DNA of 62,137 nt from Deltaproteobacteria bacterium (lineage in GTDB: Bacteria; Myxococcota_A; Polyangia; Polyangiales; JADJMO01), in assembly GCA_022843175.1 (NCBI GenBank), contig JALHOE010000026.1, positions 1 to 62,137 on the forward strand. The letters are read 5' to 3'. The notes under the pieces were generated by a model. The model worked only from the letters and a program-made list of their open reading frames with translations, was not told the DNA's origin and ran no database searches. Shown here in pieces: positions 52,438 to 61,793 of the stretch; position 1 is the first letter of the stretch; every line of letters begins with the position of its first letter. The position numbers and the translations under genes are program-made.

Positions 52438-53672
52438 GGGCCACGCTCCTGCTCGCGCTGCTCCTCGGGTGCTCGGCGCCGACCATCACCACGGCGCCCG
52501 ACGTCGACGCAGGGGGAGACGAGACCGGTCTCGCGTCGCTCACGCTCGACAGCTGGGACGTCTTGATGCGCCTGCATGGGTTCGATCCAACCGCCAATAC
52601 GCGCCTTGCGAACGTGATCGATTCGCTCGTCACCGACGAGGAGGTCGACGTCGAGTGTCTACAGAACCTCCCCCGCGACGAGGACCGTGCGCGCGTGCTC
52701 GCGGCGACAAAGACTCGGTTTCCCTACTCCGCTCACGTGTCGATCGACGCGACGACGCCGATCGACGACCCCCGCGACCTCACCGGCGTCACACGCAAGG
52801 TGGAGCTCACGCCGGCGTGCAGCGAGCCATCGGACATCGCGCGGCTCGATGCGCGTGTCGCGTGTCTTCGGGACCGCTGCCGCGACGTCGCGGGTTACGT
52901 CGACCGCGCGTGCATGGCGCGCGACTGCGTGACCTTCTCCTATCCAACCGGCAAGCGTTGCGCGCAGTGCCTCGACAACGGGGTCGCGAACTTGGCGCTC
53001 GAGGCGATCCACGACACCTGCGTGACGAAGCCACGCGGCGAGATGACCGGCCAACTCGGGGCGCTCTTGCTCTCGCGCTTCCCGCTCACCAACCCGAAGG
53101 TGCACGTCTTCCCCTCGTCGGCGCAACAGCGGGCGGCCGTCTCGGCGACCCTCGAAGCGAAGGGGCGAACGCTCCAGGTCGTGTGCGCCGACCTCGGCTA
53201 CGGCGGCGGGGGGCCGCCGGGCTCGTACGCGGGAGTCTTCGGAGCACCGGACGAGAATGCGGCGATGTTCCACGAATCGGAGCTGGTCTACATCCGGCTG
53301 ATCGAGCTCGGACGGGCGCTCGGTGCCACGCGACCGACGTTGCTCCTCGGCAGCCAGTGCGGTCAATGGACCGTGTCACCGAGCGGCGAGGCGATCTCCG
53401 ATCGATGGCTCATGTGGGCGACCAACTTCTCTCCGATCGCCATCCCGACCAAGAACGTCTGCACGATCTGCCGGAAGAACCCGCTCGGCGCGCTCATCGG
53501 CTTCGCCTACGGCGGTCCGAACTTCTTCGATCAGATCATGTTCGCGAGCGGCCGTGCTTTTCCCGTCGAGATGTTCGGGAACGCGCGTACCGAAGCGAGC
53601 TACACGATCGCTGGCAAGGCGGTCCCGGCGTCCCCCTGGTACTCGGCGCGCGCGCGCATCACGCTCCCTTGA
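52434..53672 (+). CDS. Lipoprotein resembling a catalytically dead endonuclease/exonuclease/phosphatase domain
   Basis: A 412-residue lipoprotein (signal MRATLLLALLLGCSA). Several segments follow the order of the EEP superfamily: DVECLQN at 72-78 (usually DVxxLQE), LGALLLSRFPLTNPKVHVFP (usually G.AxLSRxPL), LQVVCADLG (usually xxxxxTHLD), LLLGSQCGQW at about 303-312 (usually GDFN) and SPWYSARARITLP (usually SDHxPV). In each the metal or catalytic residue is replaced: E to N, the TH pair, the GDFN Asp/Asn and the SDH triad. A Cys-rich insertion (128-190) is unusual. It is probably a binding pseudoenzyme. The stop abuts the convergent lipoprotein stop. Confidence 0.6.
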   Translation: MRATLLLALLLGCSAPTITTAPDVDAGGDETGLASLTLDSWDVLMRLHGFDPTANTRLANVIDSLVTDEEVDVECLQNLPRDEDRARVLAATKTRFPYSAHVSIDATTPIDDPRDLTGVTRKVELTPACSEPSDIARLDARVACLRDRCRDVAGYVDRACMARDCVTFSYPTGKRCAQCLDNGVANLALEAIHDTCVTKPRGEMTGQLGALLLSRFPLTNPKVHVFPSSAQQRAAVSATLEAKGRTLQVVCADLGYGGGGPPGSYAGVFGAPDENAAMFHESELVYIRLIELGRALGATRPTLLLGSQCGQWTVSPSGEAISDRWLMWATNFSPIAIPTKNVCTICRKNPLGALIGFAYGGPNFFDQIMFASGRAFPVEMFGNARTEASYTIAGKAVPASPWYSARARITLP

Positions 53673-54632
53673 TCACGGAACGAGGACGTCGAGCGAATCG
53701 ACGACCATCGGCCAGCCCGCGGCGTAGAGCCCGACGTCGCCCGAGGGGTAGATCGGGGCGGTCACGTCGAACGCGAGGGTGTGGTCCGCGGTGTCGAGCG
53801 CGCGCAACGTCAGCTTCACGTCCGCGGGCCCGCGAGGGGTGAGGAAGATCTGACACTCGAGATGGACTCCCGCCGGTGTCGTCTTCGCTCCGAACCTGAC
53901 CACCACCGGGTGGATGAGATCGAGCTCCATCGGGAAGAGCAGCGACACCTCGGCGCCGCTCGGCTGCAGGAACGTCTTCATCGAACAGGTGCCGCCGGCA
54001 TCGCACTTCAGGTACGTGAGCTTGATCGAGCCCCCCTGCACCACGCAGAAGTACCCTGTCGACGGCGGGCCCTTCTGTAGACGCAGCGCCAAGCCGGCGT
54101 GCGCGAACGCTGTCGGGAAGCGCATCCACGCGAGCGCGACCGCGTCTCTGCTACCCGCGTCGGCCTGCAGCGCGGCGAACCGGTCACCCGACCCGAGAGC
54201 ACCGAGGTGCGCAGCGCCGTCGTGGATCGCCAGGGCTTCGCCCGGGATCGCTGGCCCGCCCCACTCGGTCCACGAGCTGGCCTCGGTCTCGAACGAGTCG
54301 TAGACGAGACGTCTCGTCGCGTGGTTGAACGCGGTTGGATGCGTGCAGAAGTCACCGGCCGTCGCGGTACCGGCCGAGACCTTCTTGAACTCCTGGGGGA
54401 CGCTCGGACAGTCGTCGCACTCGTCGGGGACGCAGTCGAAGTCTTCGTCGTGGCGCCCCTCGCAGACGCCCCCGTCGGGCGCTTTGACCTTCTCGCACGT
54501 GCGGGTCTCGACGGCGACGTCGCCGGCGTCGTTCGCTGCCGTGTCGATCGAGGCGTCGCCGTGGTCGGCGACGCTGATCGCGGGCGCGCGACATCCGGCG
54601 GCGAGCAGCGTTGTTAGGAGAACGACGCGCAT
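53673..54632 (-). CDS. Lipoprotein with TSP3-like calcium motif and lectin-like domain
   Basis: From ATG 54632 this encodes 319 residues; an ATG at 54644 would add four. The signal MRVVLLTTLLAAGC ends in a lipobox. After an acidic tether comes EDFDCVPDECDDCPSVPQ, matching a thrombospondin type-3 calcium-binding motif with its Cys pairs. Residues about 105-315 are beta-rich (DSFETEASSWTEWGG, AGLALRLQKGPPSTGYFCVV, GDVGLYAAGWPMVVDSLDVL), which resembles a laminin-G/DUF1080-like sandwich. It probably binds ligands at the cell surface. The stop sits directly beside the stop of the EEP-like lipoprotein gene. Confidence 0.75.
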   Translation of the reverse strand: MRVVLLTTLLAAGCRAPAISVADHGDASIDTAANDAGDVAVETRTCEKVKAPDGGVCEGRHDEDFDCVPDECDDCPSVPQEFKKVSAGTATAGDFCTHPTAFNHATRRLVYDSFETEASSWTEWGGPAIPGEALAIHDGAAHLGALGSGDRFAALQADAGSRDAVALAWMRFPTAFAHAGLALRLQKGPPSTGYFCVVQGGSIKLTYLKCDAGGTCSMKTFLQPSGAEVSLLFPMELDLIHPVVVRFGAKTTPAGVHLECQIFLTPRGPADVKLTLRALDTADHTLAFDVTAPIYPSGDVGLYAAGWPMVVDSLDVLVP

Positions 54633-54769
54633 CGGGGCGACCATGCCGTGCTCATGAACCACCGTCGAAGCACGAGGGTCGACCTGCGGGATGTCACCGG
54701 CCCGACCACGAAATGGAGCCGCGCCATGTCCCGACTGTCGTCGCTCGGCGGCGTCCCGGTCAACCCTCG

Positions 54770-55732
54770 TCACGGTGACGCGGCCGCTCGCACGTCGAAC
54801 GCGACGGCGCACTGGTCCATCTCGACCGAGTGCTTCTTGCGTTGCGGAGCCGAGAGGAAGGCCGGGTCGACGTGCTTGCGGAGGCGGAGCATCACCTTCG
54901 ACAGCGTAACGTCGAAGAGTAGGACGCGGGTCTCGTGGGCGCGGTCGCCCACGAAAGCGGTGGGCCCGATGCCCTCGTCGAGCGCGGCCAGGAGGTAACG
55001 CGCGCCGGCGGCTCGTTTGGCCTTCTCGATGGGGCTCTTCGCGAAGGCGCTCTCGAGCTGCGCGAGCTCGATGCCGGAGTTGGTCTTCTTGACGCGGTCA
55101 ATCCAGCTCGGGAGCAGGAGAGGGATCCCGCCCTCGGCATCGCGCAACAGGCTCACGTTCGGGGTTCGCTGCTCGATGGCCGCGAGGCTCTGCGCGGCGA
55201 GGACCTTGGGCAGCAGGGAGGTCTCGTCGCGCGAACGAGGCGGGTCGAACAGGCAGTAGAGAAATGCGTCTTTGGTCGACTCCTGGGTGCCGATCGCAAC
55301 GGGGCGAGCGCCGCCGAAGTCCGTGACCAGGCCGCTGACGTAGACGATGGGTGTCGTGAGCAGCGCGTCGAGGGCGCCGGGAGCGCGGACCTCGGGCGAG
55401 AGGAGGTCTCCGTCGTACGAGGCAGCGAGCTGCTTCAGCGCGGACTCGGCGCGGGGGAGCAGCTCTCGCTCGGAGGGCGAGAGTTGGCGTTTGTAGGCCG
55501 CGTCGAGGAGCGCGCTGCGTCTCGCCTCGAAGCGATCGCGCGAGGCCTTCTGCGTCCGATAGACCTGAACGATGGTTGCGAGCACGGCGATCGCGCCGAG
55601 CACGCGCGCGACCGCGACCCACCTCGGGCGGTAGAGGTCGCGACCGGAGTGGCCGGCGCGCCGGTGCAGCGACGCCTCGATCCGCGCAACAAGCGCGGGA
55701 TCCATCTTCGGGTTGGTGAGGAGGGTCGGCAC
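54770..55732 (-). CDS. Single-pass membrane protein coupled to MutS-like ATPase
   Basis: Encodes 320 residues from a GTG at 55732 placed immediately after the TGA of the MutS-like gene, with no intervening base. A transmembrane helix lies at about residues 42-60 (VARVLGAIAVLATIVQVY). The N-terminal cytoplasmic part is short; the large C-terminal part (100-320) would be outside if the N-terminus is inside. It contains ALLTTPIVYVSGLVTDFGGA and a helical region. No family is recognised. The tight coupling implies a shared function with the ATPase. Confidence 0.75.
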   Translation of the reverse strand: MPTLLTNPKMDPALVARIEASLHRRAGHSGRDLYRPRWVAVARVLGAIAVLATIVQVYRTQKASRDRFEARRSALLDAAYKRQLSPSERELLPRAESALKQLAASYDGDLLSPEVRAPGALDALLTTPIVYVSGLVTDFGGARPVAIGTQESTKDAFLYCLFDPPRSRDETSLLPKVLAAQSLAAIEQRTPNVSLLRDAEGGIPLLLPSWIDRVKKTNSGIELAQLESAFAKSPIEKAKRAAGARYLLAALDEGIGPTAFVGDRAHETRVLLFDVTLSKVMLRLRKHVDPAFLSAPQRKKHSVEMDQCAVAFDVRAAASP

Positions 55733-57385
55733 TCAACCCCCCTCTGCGACGTTGCGTTCGACGAGCTGCAACAGCGCTTCGCCCGTGACGCCGAGGCGGG
55801 CGGCGGTTTGGCCGGCGAGGCTCGTCTTCGCGACGCCGGGGACGAAGTGATACGTCGGCTCGCGGTCCCGACCGAGCTCCACCTGGAGGAAGTGGAGACC
55901 TTCAATGCGACGTTCGCGCTCGAGGGTGGCGGCAAACGATAGGAAGTGCGTCGTGAGAAACGCGTGTGGCTTCAGCTTGCGGAGCATGCGCACCACCAGC
56001 TCGAAGATCTCCTCGCCCTCGGAGGGGTTCGTTCCGGAGCAGAGCTCGTCGAGGATGACGACGGTGCCGGGCCGTAGCCGCTCGAACAGCGTGCGGATCC
56101 GCACCAGCTCCATTCCGAGGCGGCCCTCCGATTGATCGGCCTGCGTCTCCTGCACGATCGACACGACCATCCCGCGGGCGAGCGCGAGCGATGCGGAGCG
56201 CGCGGGCACGAACAGGCCGGCCTGGGCGAGGAGCTGCGCGAGCCCGATCGATTGGAGCAGACGCGTCTTGCCGCCCGAGTTGGGGCCGGTGATCAGCGCG
56301 GTGGTCTCGTTGCCCTCGAGCGTGAGGTCGCAGGGCACGAGCTTCTTGCCGAGCACGGGGAGCAAGAGGGGGTTGAACAGGCCGAGCAGCACGCGCGGCG
56401 CGTCGGACGCGACGAGGGTGGGGAGCGTGACCTCCAGACCCGCCTCCATCGCGCGATCACGGAAGCCGAGGGCGCCGAGATAGAGCTCGACTCCGGTGAT
56501 GAGGCGCGCGAACGCGACGAAGTCGTCTTGGACGCCGTCGAAGACTGCGTCGATGAGGCGCGCCATCACCTCGCCGTCGTCGAACCGAAAGCCCCGCACG
56601 AGGAGCTCGAGCTTCACGAGCCAGCGACGCAGGGTGGAGGTGACGAACGGGTTGTCTCTGGCCGCTTCGACCGAGACGATCTCGAAGCCGTGGATTCGGC
56701 CGTCCGCCCCCACCCCGACCTTGAGGCTCAGGGTCGCCATGTTCTTCTCGTAGCGCAGCAGATCCGCGAGCGAGCGATAGGGCTCGCCGTCGCGCACCCG
56801 GCGACCGAACGCGCGCAACCGCGAGAGCCCCGAGCGCGCGTCGCTGAAACCATCGGCGAGCATGTCGACCAGGTCCTTGAAGAGCTGCAGCAGATCGATC
56901 TGCCGCGCGTTGGCATCCCATCGACCGACCCCGGTCGCACCCTCGAGCGTCGCGCGGAAGCGAGAGAGCAGGAGGTAGAGCTTCTCGAGCTCGCGACGCA
57001 GCGCCGGCGTCGCGATGAGATCTTGGATGATCTCGCGCCGAAACTCGACCACACCCGCGTCGCTCGGCGGGCTCCCGAGGATTCGCGCGAGGCGCTTGCT
57101 CGCGACGGGCACGTCCTGCCCCTCGATGCGCGGGACGAAGCACTGGGTGACGAACGTCGACAAGAAGAGGTCGTTCTCGAAGAGCCCGCGCTCGAACGTG
57201 GAGGCCGCGAGCGGCGCCCGATCGAGCACCTCGTCGAACAGCCCACCAGCGCCTCCGCCCACGAACGCGAGCCCGATGGCGAGCCGGACCTGATCGGCGT
57301 CACGCGGTGGAATCGGCTGGAGGTGAAGTAGATCCGGGACAATCCCCGCGGACGCGGCGGGGGGCGCGCTTTGCATCATGCCCAT
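55733..57385 (-). CDS. MutS-family ATPase lacking mismatch-recognition domain
   Basis: A 550-residue protein with only the core/lever helices (about 50-330) and the C-terminal ATPase of the MutS superfamily. Walker A is GPNSGGKT at 367-374, Walker B is TVVILDELCSGTNPSEGE, and TTHF follows; these are canonical for MutS domain V. The mismatch-binding N-terminal domain is absent, as in MutS2-like and other MutS-related proteins, but there is also no Smr nuclease domain. It is probably a DNA-structure-binding or recombination-modulating ATPase. Its stop is directly followed by the GTG of the membrane-protein gene. Confidence 0.85.
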   Translation of the reverse strand: MGMMQSAPPAASAGIVPDLLHLQPIPPRDADQVRLAIGLAFVGGGAGGLFDEVLDRAPLAASTFERGLFENDLFLSTFVTQCFVPRIEGQDVPVASKRLARILGSPPSDAGVVEFRREIIQDLIATPALRRELEKLYLLLSRFRATLEGATGVGRWDANARQIDLLQLFKDLVDMLADGFSDARSGLSRLRAFGRRVRDGEPYRSLADLLRYEKNMATLSLKVGVGADGRIHGFEIVSVEAARDNPFVTSTLRRWLVKLELLVRGFRFDDGEVMARLIDAVFDGVQDDFVAFARLITGVELYLGALGFRDRAMEAGLEVTLPTLVASDAPRVLLGLFNPLLLPVLGKKLVPCDLTLEGNETTALITGPNSGGKTRLLQSIGLAQLLAQAGLFVPARSASLALARGMVVSIVQETQADQSEGRLGMELVRIRTLFERLRPGTVVILDELCSGTNPSEGEEIFELVVRMLRKLKPHAFLTTHFLSFAATLERERRIEGLHFLQVELGRDREPTYHFVPGVAKTSLAGQTAARLGVTGEALLQLVERNVAEGG

Positions 57386-57575
57386 GTGACCACCGCCGAC
57401 GACGGAAGTTCAAACCCGACGCGTCAACGGCCGCCCTTTGCAGGAACGTCCTGCCGGGGGGCGCCCTTCTCGACGCGGCCGGGCAGCCCATCGGCACCAC
57501 GGGCGTCGCGCGGGGTGCTCACCCGCCGACGGTAGCGCCGCGTCCGATCCCGGCCCGTCGCATCAGTCATAGGTC

Positions 57576-59390
57576 ATGCGAAGACGGTATCCGATCGGCG
57601 CGGAGCCGACCTCCGACGGTGTGCACTTCCGCGTCTGGGCGCCGCGGCGGAAACGCGTCGCGGTCGTGAGCGACCGGCTGTGCGAGCTCGCCCCGGAAGC
57701 GGACGGCTACTTCTCCGGGCTGTTCCCCGCCCTCCGTGCCGGGGCGCGCTACAAGCTCCGGCTCGACGACGAGGGCGACTTCCCCGATCCGGCGTCGCGG
57801 TTCCAGCCCGAGGGGCCACACGGCCCGTCGGAGGTGATCGATCCGAGCCGGTTCCGCTGGACCGATCAGGCGTTCCCCGGGCCCGACCCGAAGCGGCAGG
57901 TGATCTACGAGCTGCACGTCGGCCTCTACACGCCCGAGGGCACCTACCGCGCGCTCGAGGGTGAGCTCGACGAGCTGGCGCGCCTCGGGATCACCTGTCT
58001 CGAGCTGATGCCCCTCGCGGAGTTCCCCGGTCGCTTCGGCTGGGGCTACGACGGCGTCGACCTCTTCGCGCCCTCGCACCTGTACGGGCGGCCCGACGAG
58101 CTGCGCGCGTTGATCGACGCCGCGCACGCGCGGGGCCTCTCGGTGATCCACGACGTCGTCTACAACCACCTCGGGCCCGATGGGAACTACCTCGGGTCCT
58201 ACTCGCACGACTACGTCACCAAGGACCACCCCAACGAGTGGGGCGACGCGCTCAACTTCGAGGGTCCAAAGCCGGTGCGCGAGCTGTTTGTCGAGAACGC
58301 GCGGTACTGGATCGACGAGCTGCACTTCGACGGTCTCAGGCTCGACGCCACGCAGTCGATCCACGACGCCTCGGAGCCCCACGTGCTCGCCGAGATCGCG
58401 CGCGCGGTGCGCATCGCCGGCGGCGCGCGGCGCACGCTGCTGGTCGGCGAGAACGAGCCGCAGCACGCACGCCTGATCGACGAGTACGGCCTCGACATGC
58501 TGTGGAACGACGACTTCCACCACGCGGCGCGCGTCGCCGTCGTGGGGTGCGACGAGGCGTACTTCGAGGACTACGGCGGAACACCGCAGGAGCTGCTCTC
58601 GGCGGTGAAGCGGGGGTTCCTCTTCCAGGGGCAGTGGTACGGCTGGCAGAAGCAGCGACGGGGAATGCCGGCGCGCGGCCTGTCGCGCACCGCGTGCGTG
58701 AGCTACGTGCAGAACCACGATCAGGTCGCGAACTCGATCGACGGCGCACGGCTCCATGGCCAGACGAGCCCCGGCCGCCTCCGCGCGATCACCGCGTTGC
58801 TGCTGCTGTCGCCCGCCACCCCGATGCTGTTCATGGGGCAGGAGTTCGGAGCCTCGGCGCCGTTCCTCTATTTCGCCGATCACCAGCCCGAGCTCGCCGA
58901 CGCCGTGCGCAAGGGGCGAAGGCAGTTCCTCGAGCAGTTCGCGAGCATCGCCGCGCACCAGCGATCGCTCGACGACCCCGGCGACGAGGCGACCTACCGG
59001 CGCTGCAAGCTCGACCTCGCCGAACGCGGCGCGCACCACCAGCTCTACGCGCTCCACCGCGATCTGCTCCGACTGCGCCGCGAGGATCCGGTCCTCGCGA
59101 GCGAGCACGTGGACGGAGCGGTCCTCGGCGACGAGGCGTTCTGCGTGCGCTACTTCGCCGGCGCCGAGGATCGACTGCTGCTCTGCAACCTCGGCCGCCA
59201 GCTCCACCTCCGCCGGGTTCCCGAGCCGCTCCTCGCCCCGCTCGACGGCGAGCCCTTCCGGCTCGTGTGGTCGAGCGAGTCGCCGGCGTACGGCGGACGG
59301 GGCACTCCGCCCGTCGAGCTCGAGGCCGGCGGCTTCGATCTCCCCGCGCACTCCGCCGTCCTTCTGGCGACCGGGAGCGCTCCCCCATGA
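57576..59390 (+). CDS. treZ: Malto-oligosyltrehalose trehalohydrolase
   Basis: A 604-residue GH13 enzyme. The N-terminal CBM48-like domain begins EPTSDGVHFRVWAPRRKRVA. Catalytic-domain regions are intact: DVVYNHLGPDGNYL, GLRLDATQSI (nucleophile Asp257), LLVGENE (acid/base Glu292) and NHDQVAN (Asp382). The GRFGWGYDGVDLFAP block and the overall order match TreZ, which releases trehalose from maltooligosyl-trehalose made by TreY. No TreY gene is visible here. The stop overlaps the start of the debranching enzyme gene (ATGA at 59387-59390), consistent with a pathway that converts glycogen branches to trehalose. Confidence 0.9.
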   Translation: MRRRYPIGAEPTSDGVHFRVWAPRRKRVAVVSDRLCELAPEADGYFSGLFPALRAGARYKLRLDDEGDFPDPASRFQPEGPHGPSEVIDPSRFRWTDQAFPGPDPKRQVIYELHVGLYTPEGTYRALEGELDELARLGITCLELMPLAEFPGRFGWGYDGVDLFAPSHLYGRPDELRALIDAAHARGLSVIHDVVYNHLGPDGNYLGSYSHDYVTKDHPNEWGDALNFEGPKPVRELFVENARYWIDELHFDGLRLDATQSIHDASEPHVLAEIARAVRIAGGARRTLLVGENEPQHARLIDEYGLDMLWNDDFHHAARVAVVGCDEAYFEDYGGTPQELLSAVKRGFLFQGQWYGWQKQRRGMPARGLSRTACVSYVQNHDQVANSIDGARLHGQTSPGRLRAITALLLLSPATPMLFMGQEFGASAPFLYFADHQPELADAVRKGRRQFLEQFASIAAHQRSLDDPGDEATYRRCKLDLAERGAHHQLYALHRDLLRLRREDPVLASEHVDGAVLGDEAFCVRYFAGAEDRLLLCNLGRQLHLRRVPEPLLAPLDGEPFRLVWSSESPAYGGRGTPPVELEAGGFDLPAHSAVLLATGSAPP

Positions 59391-61441
59391 CCGAGCTGGT
59401 GCGCCGGATCGCGTGCGATCACCCCTCGGGCGCCGAGGACGATCCGCTGCTGACGCGCGAGTGGCTGGTGACCAACGGCCTCGGCGGCTACGCGTCGGGG
59501 ACGATCGTCGGCGTCCCCACGCGCCGGTATCACGGCCTCCTGATCGCGGCGCTTCCCAACCCGTTCGGTCGGATGGTCATGCTCCACCACCTCACCGAGA
59601 TGGTGCGACTCACCGATCGGATCACGGTGATCGGGCTGGGCGGCGAGGAGCGCGGAGAGAGTCGCACGCTCACCGCCGCGGGGCACCTCGTCGAGTTCCG
59701 GGTCGAGGACGGGCTTCCGGTGTGGCGCTACGAGGTCGGTTCGATCGTCCTCGAGAAGCGGCTGTGGCTCATCCACCGGCAGAACACCGCCCATGTGCAG
59801 TATCGGCTGATCGACGGCGACGGCCCGGTGCGGCTCAAGCTGCGGCCGGCGGTGAACTTCCGGCCGCACGAGGCCCCGGTGAGCACGCCCCTCGAGCGCC
59901 CGTACACGGTCACGGCGCGCGAGGATCGCTACGAGCTCAGCGCACCCTCGCCGAAGGACGCGCCGTCGGCGCCCACGCTCAAAATGCAGATCCTCGGCGC
60001 CCGGGCGTCGTTCACGCTCGAGCCGCAGACGATCCCCGAGATGCTCTATCGCATCGAGGAGAGCCGCGGGTACCAGTCGCGCGGCGAGGTGTTCAGCCCC
60101 GGCCACTTTCGAGTCGACCTCGATGCAGACAGCCCCGCGGTCCTCGTGGCCTCGACCGAGCCGTGGGAGACGATCGGCGCGCTCACGCCCGACGCGGCGC
60201 TCGCGGCGGAGCTCGATCGCCGGCGAGGTCTGCTCGCGAGAGCGCCCGCGTGCGCTCAGCGCGGACCGGCCGCCGAGCTGGTGCTCGCCGCCGATCAGTT
60301 CATCATCACCCCCGCCGGACGCACGGAGGAGGCGGCGCGCGCGCACGCCAGCGGCGACGAGGCGCGGACGATCATCGCCGGCTATCACTGGTTCACCGAC
60401 TGGGGTCGCGACACGATGATCAGCCTCGAGGGCCTCACCCTCTCGACCGGTCGTCACCTCGAAGCCGGGTACATCCTCCGCACCTTCGCGCACTACTTAC
60501 GAGACGGGCTCATCCCCATCATGTTCCCCGAGGGCAACAGCGCGGGGCTCTATCACACCGCCGACGCGACGATGTGGTTCTTCCACGCGATCGACCGCTA
60601 CCTGCAGGTGACCGGCGATCGCGAGACGCTGCGGCGGATCCTCCCCACGCTGCGCTCGATCGTCGATCACCACGTGCGCGGCACCCACTTCGGCATCGGC
60701 GTCGACGCAGACGATGGCCTGCTCCGTCAGGGCAAGGAGGGCTACCAGCTCACGTGGATGGACGCGAAGGTCGACGGGTGGGTCGTCACGCCGCGACGGG
60801 GCAAGGCGGTCGAGATCAACGCGCTCTGGTACAACGCCCTACGCCTCCTGTCGGGGTGGCTCGACGAAGAGGGCCACGCCCTCGAGGCCCGCGGCGTCGC
60901 GTCCCTCGCGGACCGCGTCGAGGAGTCGTTCCAGCACCGGTTCTGGAACGACGAGACCGGTCACCTGTTCGACGTCGTCGACGGCGAGGACGGCAGGGAC
61001 GATCCCGCCTGCCGCCCCAACCAGATCCTCGCCATCTCGCTGCGTCACCCGGTGCTCGACCGCGCGCGATGGCCGGCGGTGATGCAGGTGGTGCACGATC
61101 AGCTGCTCACGCCGGTGGGCCTGCGCTCGCTCGCCCGCGCGCACCCCGCCTTCAAGCCGCGGTATTACGGCGATCTTCGCAGCCGCGATGCGGCCTATCA
61201 CCAGGGCACGGTGTGGAGCTGGCTCATCGGACCGTTCATCGACGCGTGGCTCAAGGTCCACCCGGAGGACCGCGCCGGCGCACGGCGCGCGCTGCAGGGT
61301 TTGCTCCACCACCTCGGCGAGGCGTGCATCGGGTCCATCAGCGAGATCTTCGACGCCGAGGAGCCCTACACCGCGCGCGGCTGCATCGCGCAGGCGTGGG
61401 GCGTGGCGGAGGCTCTGCGCTGCATCTGCGCGACCGAGTGA
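59387..61441 (+). CDS. Glycogen debranching enzyme (amylo-alpha-1,6-glucosidase type)
   Basis: A 684-residue protein of the GDE family (GH133 type). The N-terminal domain starts EWLVTNGLGGYASGTIVGVP and includes TRRYHGLLIAA, typical of the bacterial archaeal-type GDE N domain. The C-terminal (alpha/alpha)6 catalytic domain has AGYHWFTDWGRDTMISLEGL with catalytic acids, IPIMFPEGNSAGLYHTADAT, YHQGTVWSWLIGPFIDAW and GSISEIFDAEEP. It should cleave alpha-1,6 branches of glycogen, giving linear dextrins for the trehalose pathway. It is co-translated with treZ. The tRNA gene lies directly after its stop on the other strand. Confidence 0.92.
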   Translation: MTELVRRIACDHPSGAEDDPLLTREWLVTNGLGGYASGTIVGVPTRRYHGLLIAALPNPFGRMVMLHHLTEMVRLTDRITVIGLGGEERGESRTLTAAGHLVEFRVEDGLPVWRYEVGSIVLEKRLWLIHRQNTAHVQYRLIDGDGPVRLKLRPAVNFRPHEAPVSTPLERPYTVTAREDRYELSAPSPKDAPSAPTLKMQILGARASFTLEPQTIPEMLYRIEESRGYQSRGEVFSPGHFRVDLDADSPAVLVASTEPWETIGALTPDAALAAELDRRRGLLARAPACAQRGPAAELVLAADQFIITPAGRTEEAARAHASGDEARTIIAGYHWFTDWGRDTMISLEGLTLSTGRHLEAGYILRTFAHYLRDGLIPIMFPEGNSAGLYHTADATMWFFHAIDRYLQVTGDRETLRRILPTLRSIVDHHVRGTHFGIGVDADDGLLRQGKEGYQLTWMDAKVDGWVVTPRRGKAVEINALWYNALRLLSGWLDEEGHALEARGVASLADRVEESFQHRFWNDETGHLFDVVDGEDGRDDPACRPNQILAISLRHPVLDRARWPAVMQVVHDQLLTPVGLRSLARAHPAFKPRYYGDLRSRDAAYHQGTVWSWLIGPFIDAWLKVHPEDRAGARRALQGLLHHLGEACIGSISEIFDAEEPYTARGCIAQAWGVAEALRCICATE

Positions 61442-61442
61442 G

Positions 61443-61519
61443 TGGCGCCCCGGATACGATTCGAACGTACGACCTCCGCTTTAGGAAAGCGTTGCTCTAT
61501 CCAGCTGAGCTACCAGGGC
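61443..61519 (-). tRNA. tRNA-Arg (anticodon CCT)
   Basis: Reading the minus strand, the acceptor arm GCCCTGG pairs with CCGGGGC (one T-G wobble), then TA, D-stem GCTC/GAGC, the anticodon loop TTCCTAA with anticodon CCT (complement at 61483-61485), and the T-arm with loop TTCGAAT. Discriminator G and an encoded CCA end follow at 61446-61443. The 3' end of the tRNA gene is one base from the stop of the convergent debranching enzyme gene. Confidence 0.95.
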
Positions 61520-61793
61520 GTGGTGCTGCCGAGGCTCTTTCGCACATCGCCCCGGTCGCAGCAAATGGCCGTATTTTTCCGGTCGCGCCACGCCTTGCGC
61601 ATCGCTTACGGCACGGTACGCTGGGAATCGCCCTACGGTTAAGTCACTGGCTCGGACTCACGGCGCTTCTCTCACGGGAACGGACGCAGTCACGAACGAG
61701 GCGACACTGAGTGGCAGTCCCTTCCGCCCGAAACAACGGCTCAGTCGGTCGGTCGGGTCTCATGCGTGAGAGCCGTGGAGAAGCAGCAGGACA

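Noticed and set aside
61442-61642. Plus-strand ORF starting with a MAPRIRFERTT-like sequence
   Set aside because: It is the antisense translation of the tRNA-Arg gene, a well-known spurious ORF type; the tRNA fold is complete.
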